In this document: piece after piece, positions 52,340-61,578 of the stretch | Layout of the letters: the number at the start of each line of letters is the position of its first letter | How positions within the stretch are numbered: the stretch's first letter is position 1 | The notes under the pieces: model-generated | The model's input: only the letters and a program-made list of their open reading frames with translations | Told to the model about the DNA's origin: nothing | Database searches by the model: none | Translations under genes and position numbers: made by a program | Source: Alterisphingorhabdus sp038748365 | GTDB taxonomy: Bacteria; Pseudomonadota; Alphaproteobacteria; Sphingomonadales; Sphingomonadaceae | Direction: 5' to 3' | Assembly (NCBI GenBank): GCA_038748365.1 | Contig: JBCDIZ010000002.1 | Coordinates: forward strand, 1-64,000 | Length of the DNA stretch: 64,000 nt

Positions 52340-53194
52340 ATGCGTGGAAACCAAATAAAAATGGCGGCAACCATGGCTGCCATGATGAGCGTATCCTGGG
52401 CGGCTCCGGCACAAGCCTCCTATGATGACCAATTTGTCTGTGAGGTGCTGGGCGATGTTCAGCCTGTTATCATCATCTCTGCAGAAGACAGCCGCAAAGC
52501 AAAGGTGCAATTTACTACATCCGTTGATAGCGGCGATGGTGATACGATTACTACTGAGATGCAGCAGGTAATCTCGGCGTCTGGTGTGCGCTATGAAGGT
52601 GAGGATATCAGCTTTCACGCCAAGGGCAATGAAGGCATCCTGACCAGCGGGACGTTGACGACGGCCTGTCGTTTCGCCGCTGAACAGAGCGAGCCAGGCG
52701 ATATTGGCAATATCCGCGCCGCAATGGTCGGCCGCTGGAATGGCAAACTCGAATATCGCGATTATCAGAGCGATCAGTGGTTCCCTATTCCGATGCAGAT
52801 GACGGTCGAACAATTGCCCGATCCGATGACTTTTCTCGCGCTCGCTGCCTTTGATGATGGTGCTGGCGGCTTTGTGCGTACCAGCACCATGACCATGCTC
52901 GCCAATGAGGGGAAGACCGAATATCTCACCCAGTTCCGCGCCGGTCGTGTGCCGGATGTCTATGCCAATACGCTACAAGTGGTAACTGCAAGCGATGACA
53001 CGCATTGGACGATCATCGCCACGCGCGAGGGCATGGATGATGACCGTCCGGCGATGATCAAAGAGACCAGTGTGCGCGATGGCGATACTATGACGACGCT
53101 GAAAGAGGTGCATTTTATCGATAATTCCGATAGTGATGACTGGTTGGTCCGCAACCGCATCACGCTGATTTATAGCGGCGCTGAGACAGAGTAG
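52340..53194 (+). CDS. Secreted protein with MliC-like N-terminal domain
   Basis: 284 residues with a signal peptide (AATMAAMMSVSWAAPAQA). Residues ~30-115 (FVCEVLGDVQPVII, VISASGVRYEGEDISFHAKG) fit the fold signature of the MliC membrane-bound/periplasmic lysozyme inhibitor family (C-x-x-x..SGxRY..KGxxA). Residues ~125-284 are a second, beta-rich domain (AMVGRWNGKLEYRDY and VRNRITLIYSG), like a lipocalin-type calycin. The combination is unusual, since MliC proteins are normally ~100 residues. Followed 12 bp later by the DUF2505 gene, probably an operon. Confidence 0.65.
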   Translation: MRGNQIKMAATMAAMMSVSWAAPAQASYDDQFVCEVLGDVQPVIIISAEDSRKAKVQFTTSVDSGDGDTITTEMQQVISASGVRYEGEDISFHAKGNEGILTSGTLTTACRFAAEQSEPGDIGNIRAAMVGRWNGKLEYRDYQSDQWFPIPMQMTVEQLPDPMTFLALAAFDDGAGGFVRTSTMTMLANEGKTEYLTQFRAGRVPDVYANTLQVVTASDDTHWTIIATREGMDDDRPAMIKETSVRDGDTMTTLKEVHFIDNSDSDDWLVRNRITLIYSGAETE

Positions 53195-53206
53195 CGACCA
53201 ACAGCT

Positions 53207-53719
53207 TTGAAACAGACTGCGCGCTATCATTTTGATCATCCGCTTGCCGAGGTGATTGGCCTGTTTCTTGACGCCGATTTCCTGTGTCAGATGATGGCCG
53301 ATCTCGGCAATCGGGATATTGAAGTCACGGTCGAACCGCAGGATGATGACCGGGCGTTGGTCGACATGCGTTATACTGTGCCCGCCAATCCACCGGCGCT
53401 GATCCGCATGATTACCGGCGAGTGGGTTGATGTGCATCAGCGCAACCAGTGGAGCGGGCTGGAAAGTGGTGGCGAGAATAACGCGATGGTGACCGCCAGG
53501 ATGACGCTTGATCCGATTGACAAACCAGCGCGCGGTAGCGGGCGATTGCGCTTCCGCCATGATGGCAAGGGCGGGACGCTGTGTGAGGCGGCAGTTGAGG
53601 TGACATGCTCGGTGCCACTGGCGGCGAGCTTGGTGGAAACAATGATTATTGAGGACAGCACCGACCTTCTCAAGCGCGAATTTGCTTATATTGATGCAGC
53701 TTTGGCGGACAAAGGCTAA
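53207..53719 (+). CDS. DUF2505-family protein
   Basis: 170 residues from a TTG. START/Bet v1-like, as in DUF2505: HFDHPLAEVIGLFLDADFLCQMM at the N-terminus, beta-rich middle (VDMRYTVPANPPALIRMITG) and a C-terminal helix (ETMIIEDSTDLLKREFAYID). It probably binds a lipid or other hydrophobic ligand. Cytoplasmic, no signal peptide. Operon partner of the preceding secreted protein. Confidence 0.7.
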   Translation: MKQTARYHFDHPLAEVIGLFLDADFLCQMMADLGNRDIEVTVEPQDDDRALVDMRYTVPANPPALIRMITGEWVDVHQRNQWSGLESGGENNAMVTARMTLDPIDKPARGSGRLRFRHDGKGGTLCEAAVEVTCSVPLAASLVETMIIEDSTDLLKREFAYIDAALADKG

Positions 53720-53734
53720 GCCATGGCGCGTTAT

Positions 53735-53758
53735 ATCCTCCCCGTTAACGGGGAGGAT
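53735..53758. repeat. Perfect 24-bp palindrome
   Basis: ATCCTCCCCGTT followed by its exact reverse complement, at 53735-53758. The same CCTCCCCG..CGGGGAGG core recurs in the elements at 54314-54431 and 58688-58838, so this is the core of a dispersed repeat family. Confidence 0.75.
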
Positions 53759-53824
53759 TTGCGATGTACGAAGCGCTCAGTTCCAAGCTGGTAATTCTCA
53801 CCTTGTCTCTCTATCTCCAACCGC

Positions 53825-54304
53825 ATGATTAACCCGACAGATACCTCCATAAAACCGCTTCCCTTATGGCTCGGCTATGCCGGGCTGCTGCCGCAACTGG
53901 CCTGCTTGGTGGCAGTGCTGATGGGAGGCAGCGCTGAATGGACGGCGCAAGCAGTCGCCTTTGGCTATGCCGCTCTGATTTTCAGTTTTCTCGGTGGTGT
54001 ATGGTGGGGTCAGGCAATGGTGCGGCCGGAATTGCCCAAATGGGTGTTTGTCGTGTCGGTCTTGCCCAGTTTAATTGCGCTCGCGCTCTGGCTGCCCTGG
54101 GTTTACGGCCAGCCTTGGCCCGGGCCGTCGATGATTGCACTGGGTGGGATGCTAGTTGCCACGCCATTGGTGGACCGTTCTATCGGCCAGAGCATCGCCT
54201 TACCTCCTGGCTGGATGCGGCTGCGCTGGCATTTGTCGCTGGGTCTGGGATTGGTGACGTTTATGATCGGTGTACTTTCAGTGCAGCCTTTAGTGATTGG
54301 CTGA
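53825..54304 (+). CDS. DUF3429-family membrane protein
   Basis: 159 residues with four to five membrane helices. PLWLGYAGLLPQLACLVAVLM, YAALIFSFLGGVWWGQAM and a final LGLGLVTFMIGVLSVQP agree with the DUF3429 family (PF11911), common in alpha- and gammaproteobacteria and of unknown role. Between two copies of the palindromic repeats. Confidence 0.82.
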   Translation: MINPTDTSIKPLPLWLGYAGLLPQLACLVAVLMGGSAEWTAQAVAFGYAALIFSFLGGVWWGQAMVRPELPKWVFVVSVLPSLIALALWLPWVYGQPWPGPSMIALGGMLVATPLVDRSIGQSIALPPGWMRLRWHLSLGLGLVTFMIGVLSVQPLVIG

Positions 54305-54313
54305 TGTGTCTGA

Positions 54314-54431
54314 TACCCCTCCACCACCTTCGGCGGTTCCCCTCCCCATCTCTTCGAGACGGGAAGGAAATATCTCCTCCCCGTTGCGTAGCAATGGGGA
54401 GGTGGCAGCGCGAAGCGCTGACGGAGGGGTA
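54314..54431. repeat. Palindromic MITE-like element 2
   Basis: About 118 bp bounded by TACCCCTCC (54314-54322) and GGAGGGGTA (54423-54431), with an internal stem CCTCCCC (54376-54382) and GGGGAGG (54396-54402). Shares the CCTCCCC/GGGGAGG core with elements at 53735 and 58688. Non-coding and non-autonomous in appearance. Confidence 0.65.
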
Positions 54432-54452
54432 AATGTGCGATTTATCCTAGTT

Positions 54453-55166
54453 TTAAGAGCCGTCCGGCAACGACCAATCAATCGCGCCGCGGCCTCTCGC
54501 TTCCAGAAACGTATTGGCCTGACTGAAATGCCTGCAGCCGAAAAAGCCACGATGCGCCGATAATGGCGAGGGATGCGGCGCGCTCAGCACCAGATGGCGG
54601 CTAGTGTCGACAAAGGCCGCTTTCTTCTGCGCATAGCTGCCCCAGAGCAGGAACACGACTGGCTCTGGCTTGTCATTGACCGCATGGATCACCGCATCGG
54701 TAAACTGCTCCCAGCCCTGTCCACGATGCGAAGCGGCGTTATGCGCCTGCACTGTGAGCACGCTGTTGAGCAGCAACACACCCTGCTCAGCCCAATGGGT
54801 GAGGTGGCCATGGCGTGGCGGCATTATGCCAAGATCGGTTTCCAACTCCTTGTAGATATTGATCAAAGAAGGCGGCGGCGCGACCCCCGGCGGCACCGAG
54901 AAACACAGCCCATGTGCCTGCCCCGGCCCGTGATAGGGGTCCTGCCCCAAGATCACGACCTTGAGTTTGTCGATGGGCGTCAGATCGAGCGCATGGAAAT
55001 ATTGGCTACCTTTGGGAAAGATGCGTTTGCCCGCCTGCTTCTCGCGCTGGAGGAAGCTTTTGAGCGCGGCCATGTAGGGCGCGCGAAACTGGTCAGCCAA
55101 AGCCGCCTTCCAGCCTTCCTCCAGCTTGACGTTTTTCAGATCAGCAGGGGCAGCCGCTCCTGTCAT
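54453..55166 (-). CDS. ung: Uracil-DNA glycosylase
   Basis: 237 residues, family 1 UDG: the catalytic GQDPYHGPGQAHGLCFSVP near residue 78 (Asp of the water-activating loop), LLLNSVLTVQAH, and HPSPLSAHRGFFGCRHF with the catalytic His. It removes uracil from DNA in base-excision repair. The start overlaps the end of the SDR gene by four bases, so the two are one transcript. Confidence 0.95.
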   Translation of the reverse strand: MTGAAAPADLKNVKLEEGWKAALADQFRAPYMAALKSFLQREKQAGKRIFPKGSQYFHALDLTPIDKLKVVILGQDPYHGPGQAHGLCFSVPPGVAPPPSLINIYKELETDLGIMPPRHGHLTHWAEQGVLLLNSVLTVQAHNAASHRGQGWEQFTDAVIHAVNDKPEPVVFLLWGSYAQKKAAFVDTSRHLVLSAPHPSPLSAHRGFFGCRHFSQANTFLEARGRGAIDWSLPDGS

Positions 55167-55975
55167 TCCGCGCTCTTACCCGCCAGTTGCGCGCCAAGGC
55201 CTGCGGTCATCTGGAACAGCATCTCCGGGTTGTTATGACGCATTTCCGCGACATTGCGCTCCATACCCTCAGCGACCAGAATTTCCGGCGTGCCATTTTT
55301 GACGCCTTCCAGAATCTGGCGAGCGCATTCCTCGGGGCTCAGGCCATTTTCAATCGCATCGTCCGATGCCTCATGTCGATCTCCATCGCCGGTCAAAGCA
55401 TTGCGCGCGACATTGGTCTGCACCGAACCGGGCAGGACGGTGGTTACGCCGATATTATGTGCCTGAGACGTTTCGGCCCGCAGCGCATCGGCATAGCCGA
55501 TCAGGCCATGTTTGGCGGCGCAATAAGCGGTGCGCAGTGGCACCCCGGCACGACCTGCGACCGAGCTGATCGCAATCATATGGCCGCTGCCATGCTCCAC
55601 CATATGCGGCAGCAAAAGCTGGGTCAGCCAGATCGGCGCGAGCAGATCGGTATCGAGTATCGTCTTATAAACATGCGGCGCAGTATCGACCGCGAGACTG
55701 CGCTGGCTGATCCCGGCATTGTTGACGAGAATATCGACATGCCCCTGCCACGCCAGCGCCTGTTCGACCGCGCCTGGCAGAGCATCCCAATCGGTGGTGT
55801 CAAAGGTGATGCTAGTGGTATCGGTGTCGAGTTCTGCCGCCAGTGCATCGAGTGCATCCTGTCGCCGCCCGGAAAGGATCAGCTTCGCCCCTTCGGCAGC
55901 AAAGGCCCGCGCCAGTGCTTCACCAATTCCTGATGATGCACCAGTGATCCAGATTGTCTTACCGGTAAAATCCAT
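55163..55975 (-). CDS. Short-chain dehydrogenase/reductase (SDR)
   Basis: About 270 residues from the ATG at 55975 (GAGAGGA upstream); the longer frame to 56035 has no ribosome site. Classical SDR: TGASSGIGEALARA (NAD(P)-binding), NNAGISQRS, catalytic Ser in ISSVAGRAGVP and the YCAAKHG (Y-x-x-x-K) motif. The C-terminal half is typical of the DHRS7-like/sporadic dehydrogenase group. Substrate unknown. In operon with ung. Confidence 0.9.
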   Translation of the reverse strand: MDFTGKTIWITGASSGIGEALARAFAAEGAKLILSGRRQDALDALAAELDTDTTSITFDTTDWDALPGAVEQALAWQGHVDILVNNAGISQRSLAVDTAPHVYKTILDTDLLAPIWLTQLLLPHMVEHGSGHMIAISSVAGRAGVPLRTAYCAAKHGLIGYADALRAETSQAHNIGVTTVLPGSVQTNVARNALTGDGDRHEASDDAIENGLSPEECARQILEGVKNGTPEILVAEGMERNVAEMRHNNPEMLFQMTAGLGAQLAGKSAE

Positions 55976-56145
55976 TGCCTGTCCTCTCGTTTCTGTGTTT
56001 CGCAGGACTGTGCTGTGATGCTGTTGGGAAGGCAAGGGTTAATCAAATTCCACTTGTGTCTAGGCTGTCCACGAGCACTTGTATCCAAAGCCCCTGCGCG
56101 ATACAGAGTTTGCCCCTTCCTCCCAAAAGCCTTGCAGGATTTCTC

Positions 56146-57285
56146 ATGACATCTGCCACCCAACCCGTTCCGGTTATCTCCGCCACAGGCCTATTCACAC
56201 CGGAACAGTCGATCAGCAATGAAGAACTGGTCGAGAGTTACAACCGCTATGTTGATCTGCACAATGAACGGAATGCCGAAGCTATTGCGGCCGGAGAGGT
56301 GGAAGCGCTGGAGAAAAGCTCGGTCGAGTTCATCGAAAAGGCGAGTGGTATCAAGGCACGCTATGTCCTCTCCAAAGAACCTATTCTTGACCCTGAAGTG
56401 ATGTGCCCGCGTCTCCCAGAGCGGCCCAATGAAGAGATTTCCATCCTTGCCGAAATCGGCGTGAAGGCGGCGAAACAGGCTTTGGAAAATGCTGGTCGCG
56501 ACGCAAAAGACGTTGATGCGGTGCTGGTCGCCTGCTCCAATTTGCAGCGTGCCTATCCCGCGATTGCGGTCGAGATTCAGGATGTGCTCGGCATGGAGGA
56601 TGGCTTTGGCTTTGACCTTAATGTCGCCTGTTCCTCGGCGACCTTCGGCCTGCAGACTGCGGCTGACTATATCCGTTCGGGCAGCGCGCGCTCAGTGCTG
56701 GTGGTCAATCCGGAAATCTGCTCGGGTCATCTCAACTGGCGCGACCGGGACAGCCATTTCATCTTTGGCGATGTCGCAACAGCGATACTGGTTGAGGACA
56801 AGGACATCGCTCCCGCCGCGCATTGGGAAATTCTCGGCACCAAGCTGAAGACGCAATTTTCCAATAATATCCGCAACAATTTCGGTTTCCTCAACCGCAC
56901 GCATCCGGAAAGCCGCGATGATGCCGATAAGCTGTTCGTGCAGGAAGGCCGCAAGGTGTTCAAGGAAGTCGTGCCGATGGTGGCGCAGATGATCCTGGAG
57001 CAGATGGAGCGCTTAGGTATCGATAGCACCGATTTGCGCCGCCTGTGGTTGCATCAGGCCAATGCCAATATGAACCGGATGATCGCGGCCAAGGTGCTGG
57101 GCCATGAAGCCAGCGCCGATGAAAGCCCGACGGTGCTCGATACCTATGCCAATACATCATCTGCTGGCTCGATCATCGCCTTTCACAAGCACCATGAGGA
57201 TATTCAGCCAGGCGAAAAGGGCCTGATCTGCTCCTTTGGCGCGGGCTATTCTGCGGGCACGGTATTTGTGCAAAAGGCTGCATGA
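56146..57285 (+). CDS. 3-oxoacyl-ACP synthase III family (KASIII/FabH-like)
   Basis: 379 residues from the ATG at 56146 (GCAGGA upstream). The thiolase-fold triad is visible: Cys in LNVACSSATFGLQTAADYI, His in LWLHQANANMNRM and Asn in TYANTSSAGSI. The N-terminal half has an insertion (YNRYVDLHNERNAEAIAAGE) longer than in E. coli FabH, as in the second type of FabH-like proteins found in many Proteobacteria. It condenses an acyl thioester with malonyl-ACP. It is followed on the same strand by an esterase gene. Confidence 0.9.
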   Translation: MTSATQPVPVISATGLFTPEQSISNEELVESYNRYVDLHNERNAEAIAAGEVEALEKSSVEFIEKASGIKARYVLSKEPILDPEVMCPRLPERPNEEISILAEIGVKAAKQALENAGRDAKDVDAVLVACSNLQRAYPAIAVEIQDVLGMEDGFGFDLNVACSSATFGLQTAADYIRSGSARSVLVVNPEICSGHLNWRDRDSHFIFGDVATAILVEDKDIAPAAHWEILGTKLKTQFSNNIRNNFGFLNRTHPESRDDADKLFVQEGRKVFKEVVPMVAQMILEQMERLGIDSTDLRRLWLHQANANMNRMIAAKVLGHEASADESPTVLDTYANTSSAGSIIAFHKHHEDIQPGEKGLICSFGAGYSAGTVFVQKAA

Positions 57286-57391
57286 TCGTTCCGAACCCAA
57301 AGGGCTCGCAAGGCCGACTGGCCGCCGCGGCTTATTGCCGCGAAGCCAAGGCTGCGGATGCAGCCGCCCGGCGTTTGAGGGGATAATATAA

Positions 57392-58291
57392 GTGACCAGT
57401 CTCTCGGCAAAGATCGTCAATATCATTCTGCGCCTGCGCGGGATCAAGAAGATATTTGAGAGCGAACAAGGTGCGCTGAAAGGTGTGGCGGAAAACCGCA
57501 AAAACGGTCCTGCCAAGCCGCATAGCGCGTTGCACAGTCTGTGCGACATAAGCGAGGAAAAGGTGGATGGCCATCTGGTGTATCACCTCACGCCCAAATC
57601 CGGAGGTTCGGACCATCATGTGCTCTATTTCCATGGCGGCGGCTATGCCATCGACATCGTGCCCGAGCATTGGAAATATATCGCCAAGCTGATCAAGCAG
57701 ACCGGCGCATCGGTGACGGTGCCGATTTATCCGCTGGCACCGGAGCATGACTGGAAACCGGCCTATGCTATGGCGGCCAAAATCTATGCCGGGCTGGTTA
57801 CTGAGACCGAGGCCAAGCATATCTGCTTTATGGGCGATAGCGCAGGCGGCGGCTTTTCGCTGGCACTGGCGCAGATGCTGCGCGATGAGGGGCAACCGCT
57901 GCCGGGTCGGATAGTGCTGCTGTCGCCCTGGCTCAATGGTCTCGGTGATGATCCTGAACAGCTAGAGATTGACCGACGCGATCATATTATTGGCATAGGC
58001 GGCATAAAAGCGATGGGCCGCTGGTGGGCAGGCGAGGGTGGTGATCCCGCTGCCTTTCCGATCAGCCCGATTAATCATGACATAACCGGCCTGCCGCCCA
58101 TGGCAATGTGGAGCGGCACCAATGATATTCTTTATGTCGATGCCAAACAGCTAGACGCCAAGGCGAAGGCCGATGGCGCATCGCTAGAGACGCATATCTG
58201 GCCCGATATGCAGCATGTATGGATGATCCTGCCGATGAAAGAAGCCGATCAAGCGGTGGCGGAAATTGCTGCGTTTATGGCGAAAGCTTAA
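57392..58291 (+). CDS. Alpha/beta hydrolase, HSL-type acetyl esterase/lipase
   Basis: 299 residues from a GTG. HGGGYAIDI (oxyanion hole HGGG), nucleophile elbow GDSAGGGFSLAL, Asp in SGTNDILYVDA and His in WPDMQHVWMI are the catalytic elements of the hormone-sensitive-lipase family. No signal peptide, so probably cytosolic. The end is convergent with the DUF962 gene (4-nt overlap). Confidence 0.9.
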   Translation: MTSLSAKIVNIILRLRGIKKIFESEQGALKGVAENRKNGPAKPHSALHSLCDISEEKVDGHLVYHLTPKSGGSDHHVLYFHGGGYAIDIVPEHWKYIAKLIKQTGASVTVPIYPLAPEHDWKPAYAMAAKIYAGLVTETEAKHICFMGDSAGGGFSLALAQMLRDEGQPLPGRIVLLSPWLNGLGDDPEQLEIDRRDHIIGIGGIKAMGRWWAGEGGDPAAFPISPINHDITGLPPMAMWSGTNDILYVDAKQLDAKAKADGASLETHIWPDMQHVWMILPMKEADQAVAEIAAFMAKA

Positions 58292-58641
58292 CGCACCTCA
58301 ACGGCTTTACCGCTTATACCCGCTTTCTCCAGTTCCGGTCCCAGTCGACCGGTCAGCCACATAGCCCACATTTTGAAATCGGCTGCCAGTGACCAGAGCG
58401 GATAGGTGAAGGTTGCAGGGCGGTTGCGCTCAACCCGCCAATGGCTCAACCAGGCAAAGAAATACCCCGCCACGGGCATGGCGAGCAAAAGCAGCCATTG
58501 CGCCGTCACCACGGCATAAATGCCAATGGCCACAACTAGCGACGTGCCGATATAGTGATACGCACGGGTCAGCGGCTTGCTGTGCTCCTGCAGGTAAAAG
58601 GGCCAGAATTCAGCGAATGTGGTGTAGGTTTTTTCTGCCAT
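58288..58641 (-). CDS. DUF962 (Mpo1-like) membrane protein
   Basis: 117 residues. TFAEFWPFYLQEHSKPLTR, then membrane segments around YIGTSLVVAIGIYAVVTAQW and LLLAMPVAGYFFAWLSHW with ERNRPATF: the Mpo1/DUF962 pattern, with His and Asn residues that in yeast Mpo1 act in fatty-acid alpha-oxidation. Short membrane protein, convergent with the esterase gene. Confidence 0.85.
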   Translation of the reverse strand: MAEKTYTTFAEFWPFYLQEHSKPLTRAYHYIGTSLVVAIGIYAVVTAQWLLLLAMPVAGYFFAWLSHWRVERNRPATFTYPLWSLAADFKMWAMWLTGRLGPELEKAGISGKAVEVR

Positions 58642-58687
58642 AAGCCAAGGTTAGCCTTGCTAGTTAGCTATGACAAGCGCGCTTCTG

Positions 58688-58838
58688 ATCCTCCCCGCTG
58701 GCGGGGAGGTGGCTCGCCGTAGCTTTAGCGAAGGCGAGACGGAGGGGGTTCTCCACTTGCGCTGTGCCAAGCGGCCCGCCCCCTCCACCAGCTTTCGCCA
58801 AGGCTATAGCTGGTCCCCCTCCCCGTAAACGGGGAGAA
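58688..58838. repeat. Palindromic MITE-like element 3
   Basis: About 150 bp with CCTCCCCGCTGGCGGGGAGG (58690-58709) at the left and CTCCCCGTAAACGGGGAG (58819-58836) at the right, and internal GGAGGGGG and CCCCCTCC segments. Same family as the elements at 53735 and 54314. Non-coding. Confidence 0.65.
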
Positions 58839-58854
58839 AGAGTAGAGAGCTGGA

Positions 58855-60663
58855 TCAGGCCGGTGGCTGTTTCGGCGTTGGCTTATGCACGGGCTTGGCG
58901 CGTACCGATGCCGGTTTGCCGTTCGCGGACGCGGCGACACTGCTGCTCGGAAGGGCTGCATCATTGCCGCCCTCGGTTATGCTGCCATTGCCAGACGCGC
59001 CGCTACCATTGTCATTGCCACTATCGCTACCAGCGGCGACTAGGCCGTTCAGCGAGCCGCCATCCAGACCAAGCTCTTTCATCAGGCCGTCAATTACCGG
59101 CGCCTGGGCGCGATAAGCGAGGGCGGCGCTGACCGCATCGGTGGCCAGATTGCCGCTTCCGCCCGCGATTGCGCCATTGGCTGGGCTACCGTTGCCACCG
59201 CCATTGGGGGTGATGCCGTCGACCTGAACGATCTTGATCGAGTCAATGGCTTCCATCGGCTTGGCGGATTCGCGCACGACTTCGGGCAGCACATTGAGCA
59301 GCGCCAGCTTGGTCTGCAATGAGATCTGATCCGACGACAGGATGTTCGCGGCCTCATTGACGGCGCGTTGACCAGCGGCTTCGACCTCGAAACGCACCCG
59401 TGCGGCCTCGGCGCGCAGCTTCTCTGCCTCGGCCTCACCCTCAGCGGCAAGGCGGGTCGCGGCGGCACGGTTGGTTGCCGCTTCCTTCTCCGCTTCGGCT
59501 TCAACCTTGACCTGAATTGCCTCGCGCTCGGCCTGTTTGCTGGCTTCGATCAGCTCAATCCGTTTGAGGCGGTCGGCGACCTCGGTTTCACGTGACGTTG
59601 CCACCTGCTCCTCGGCGGCGACCGCCTTGGCCCGGGCTTCATCAGCCTCCGCCTTGGCCTGGCTTTCCTCGCGCGATTTGTTCTGGATCGCGATCTGCTG
59701 TTCCTGGCGCGCAATCTCGATCGCCTGTTGCTGCGCGATCTCGGCCTCTTTCACCGCGCGGTCGGCCTCGATCTGTGTCGAGTCAATCTTCTGCTTGGCA
59801 CCGATGCGCGCTTCTTCGGCCTCACGGTTGCGCACGGCCTGTTCCTTGGCAACATCGGATGCCTGAGCCGCACGCCGCACCTCAACCTCGCGCTCCTGCT
59901 CCAGCCGGGCAAATTCATTGTCGCGGCTGATCTCGAAAGAGCGCTGATCGGCTTCGAGATTCTTGGTCTCGATCTGCACCCGCGTTTCCTGCTCAATATC
60001 GTTGCGCGCCTTTTTGCGCAGTTCGATCTGTTCGGTGAGCTTGGTCAGACCTTCAGCGTCAAAGGCGTTATTGGCGTTGAAATGTTCAATGCTGGTCTGG
60101 TCGAGGCCGGTGAGCGAGACCGACTCCAGTTCCAGACCATTCATCGCCAGATCGTTCGAGGAGACCTGCTGCACCTTCTGGACAAAGTCGGCGCGTTGTT
60201 CGTGCAGTTCGTTCATCGACATTCCGGCAGCTACAGAGCGCAGCGCATCGACAAATTTACCCTCAACCAGATCCTTCAGTGATTCCGGATGCATGGTTCT
60301 GAGTCCCAATGTCTGGGCAGCCATGGCCAGTGCCTCAGCATCAGGGCGAACGCGAACATAGAATTCCGCTTTCACGTCAATCCGCAACCGGTCGAGCGTG
60401 ATCAGCGCGTCGGCATTTTTGCGCTCCACCGCCAGACGAACCGTGTTCATATTCACCGGCATTGTCTCATGCAGCACCGGCAGCACCAGCGCGCCGCCAT
60501 TCATCACCACTTTTTCGCCGCCAAATCCGGTGCGGACAAAGGCCACTTCCTTGGTCGCGCGTTTATAGAGGCGGGTAATAGTGATGATGATGAAAATCAG
60601 GGCGGCGACGACTATGACACCGATCACGCCAATATTGATCAACCCTTCAGGCAAGTCACTCAT
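58855..60663 (-). CDS. Flotillin-family SPFH protein
   Basis: 602 residues. One N-terminal membrane helix (~8-32, INIGVIGVIVVAALIFIIITI), a SPFH/Band-7 domain (~35-210; RTGFGGEKVVMNGG, LDRLRIDVKAEFYVRV), a long Glu/Ala-rich coiled coil (~230-450) and a Gly/Ser/Asn-rich low-complexity tail. Flotillins assemble large oligomers in ordered membrane patches. The YqiJ-like OB-fold gene is 147 bp upstream on the same strand, the usual flotillin partner. Confidence 0.9.
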   Translation of the reverse strand: MSDLPEGLINIGVIGVIVVAALIFIIITITRLYKRATKEVAFVRTGFGGEKVVMNGGALVLPVLHETMPVNMNTVRLAVERKNADALITLDRLRIDVKAEFYVRVRPDAEALAMAAQTLGLRTMHPESLKDLVEGKFVDALRSVAAGMSMNELHEQRADFVQKVQQVSSNDLAMNGLELESVSLTGLDQTSIEHFNANNAFDAEGLTKLTEQIELRKKARNDIEQETRVQIETKNLEADQRSFEISRDNEFARLEQEREVEVRRAAQASDVAKEQAVRNREAEEARIGAKQKIDSTQIEADRAVKEAEIAQQQAIEIARQEQQIAIQNKSREESQAKAEADEARAKAVAAEEQVATSRETEVADRLKRIELIEASKQAEREAIQVKVEAEAEKEAATNRAAATRLAAEGEAEAEKLRAEAARVRFEVEAAGQRAVNEAANILSSDQISLQTKLALLNVLPEVVRESAKPMEAIDSIKIVQVDGITPNGGGNGSPANGAIAGGSGNLATDAVSAALAYRAQAPVIDGLMKELGLDGGSLNGLVAAGSDSGNDNGSGASGNGSITEGGNDAALPSSSVAASANGKPASVRAKPVHKPTPKQPPA

Positions 60664-60810
60664 ATCTCTATCTTCTCTCTTTCATATCTTTGTGGCGCAT
60701 ATTTGCCCGGCCCGTGGGGAATCGCGCCCTGGGGATCATAGTATAGGGCAGTGTTTTGTAAGCGACATGACGAAAGGTAAAGTCCTGTCCATATCGCGCG
60801 ACTTTTATCG

Positions 60811-61464
60811 CTACAGAGTTCCGCTATCGAGGTTCGGCAGCTTCTTGGTACCGCGACTAATGGCGCGGAACAGCATTTTTTCCCGTCGGACCAGCAGAAT
60901 TTCTTCACCCTGCTCCAGCACCTGCCCGGCATTGTCAGGCTCGACCATCACCAGATGTTTCTGGCCATGCACATCGATCACCCGCGCCCGCGCAGGAGAG
61001 CCGGTCTCGGCCTTGCCAATCTCTATGGTCGCAAAACGCCCGATCAGCGCGTCGCGGCTGATCGCCGTGGTTTCATCGCGCGGCAGGATTTTGGCCAGCG
61101 GACGCACCGTAGCGCCGGTGAGCGGCAGGGCAATGGCTGTGGCTGCAGGGACGGCCAACCATGGGGTGAGATAGGAACCGATCAGGCTTTCGATCAGCAT
61201 TTGGCCGATCAGCCCGACCAAGCCGAATATAGTAAGTAAAACGATCAGGAGAATCATCAGCGGTACTTTGCCAAGTCCCAAAAGGCCAAGCAGCCCGTCA
61301 CTGAAACCGCCTATTTCCCCATCAATATCGATATCGGCGACGTCAATGTCAGCATCGCCAAAAAGATCGCCCAGACCAATAGCCTGGAACAATCCAAGAA
61401 GAAGCATGATAAACAGGCTGCCGGTGAAAAACAAATTTTCGGAAGCAAACCAAAATGCGCTCAT
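60811..61464 (-). CDS. YqiJ/DUF1449-type OB-fold membrane protein, flotillin partner
   Basis: 217 residues with an N-terminal helix (FFTGSLFIMLLLGLFQAIG), an acidic linker (DADIDVADIDIDGEIG), two membrane helices (~70-115) and a C-terminal OB-fold (LIGRFATIEIGKAETGSP, RVIDVHGQKHLVMV). NfeD/YqiJ proteins with this layout work with flotillins in membrane domains. It is upstream of the flotillin gene. Confidence 0.85.
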   Translation of the reverse strand: MSAFWFASENLFFTGSLFIMLLLGLFQAIGLGDLFGDADIDVADIDIDGEIGGFSDGLLGLLGLGKVPLMILLIVLLTIFGLVGLIGQMLIESLIGSYLTPWLAVPAATAIALPLTGATVRPLAKILPRDETTAISRDALIGRFATIEIGKAETGSPARARVIDVHGQKHLVMVEPDNAGQVLEQGEEILLVRREKMLFRAISRGTKKLPNLDSGTL

Positions 61465-61578
61465 TATTTCCCCTTACTATAAGATGAATATAGGGTGAAT
61501 AAATATTATTTCAAGAGAGCACGCAAATAGTTTACAAGAATCTGTATTACCGTCAATCGCATTAATAAATGTGTCAGA

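Noticed and set aside
52217..52813. Long N-terminal extension of the DoxX protein
   Set aside because: The extra 199 residues are low-quality sequence antisense to another gene; a good ribosome site stands at 52216.
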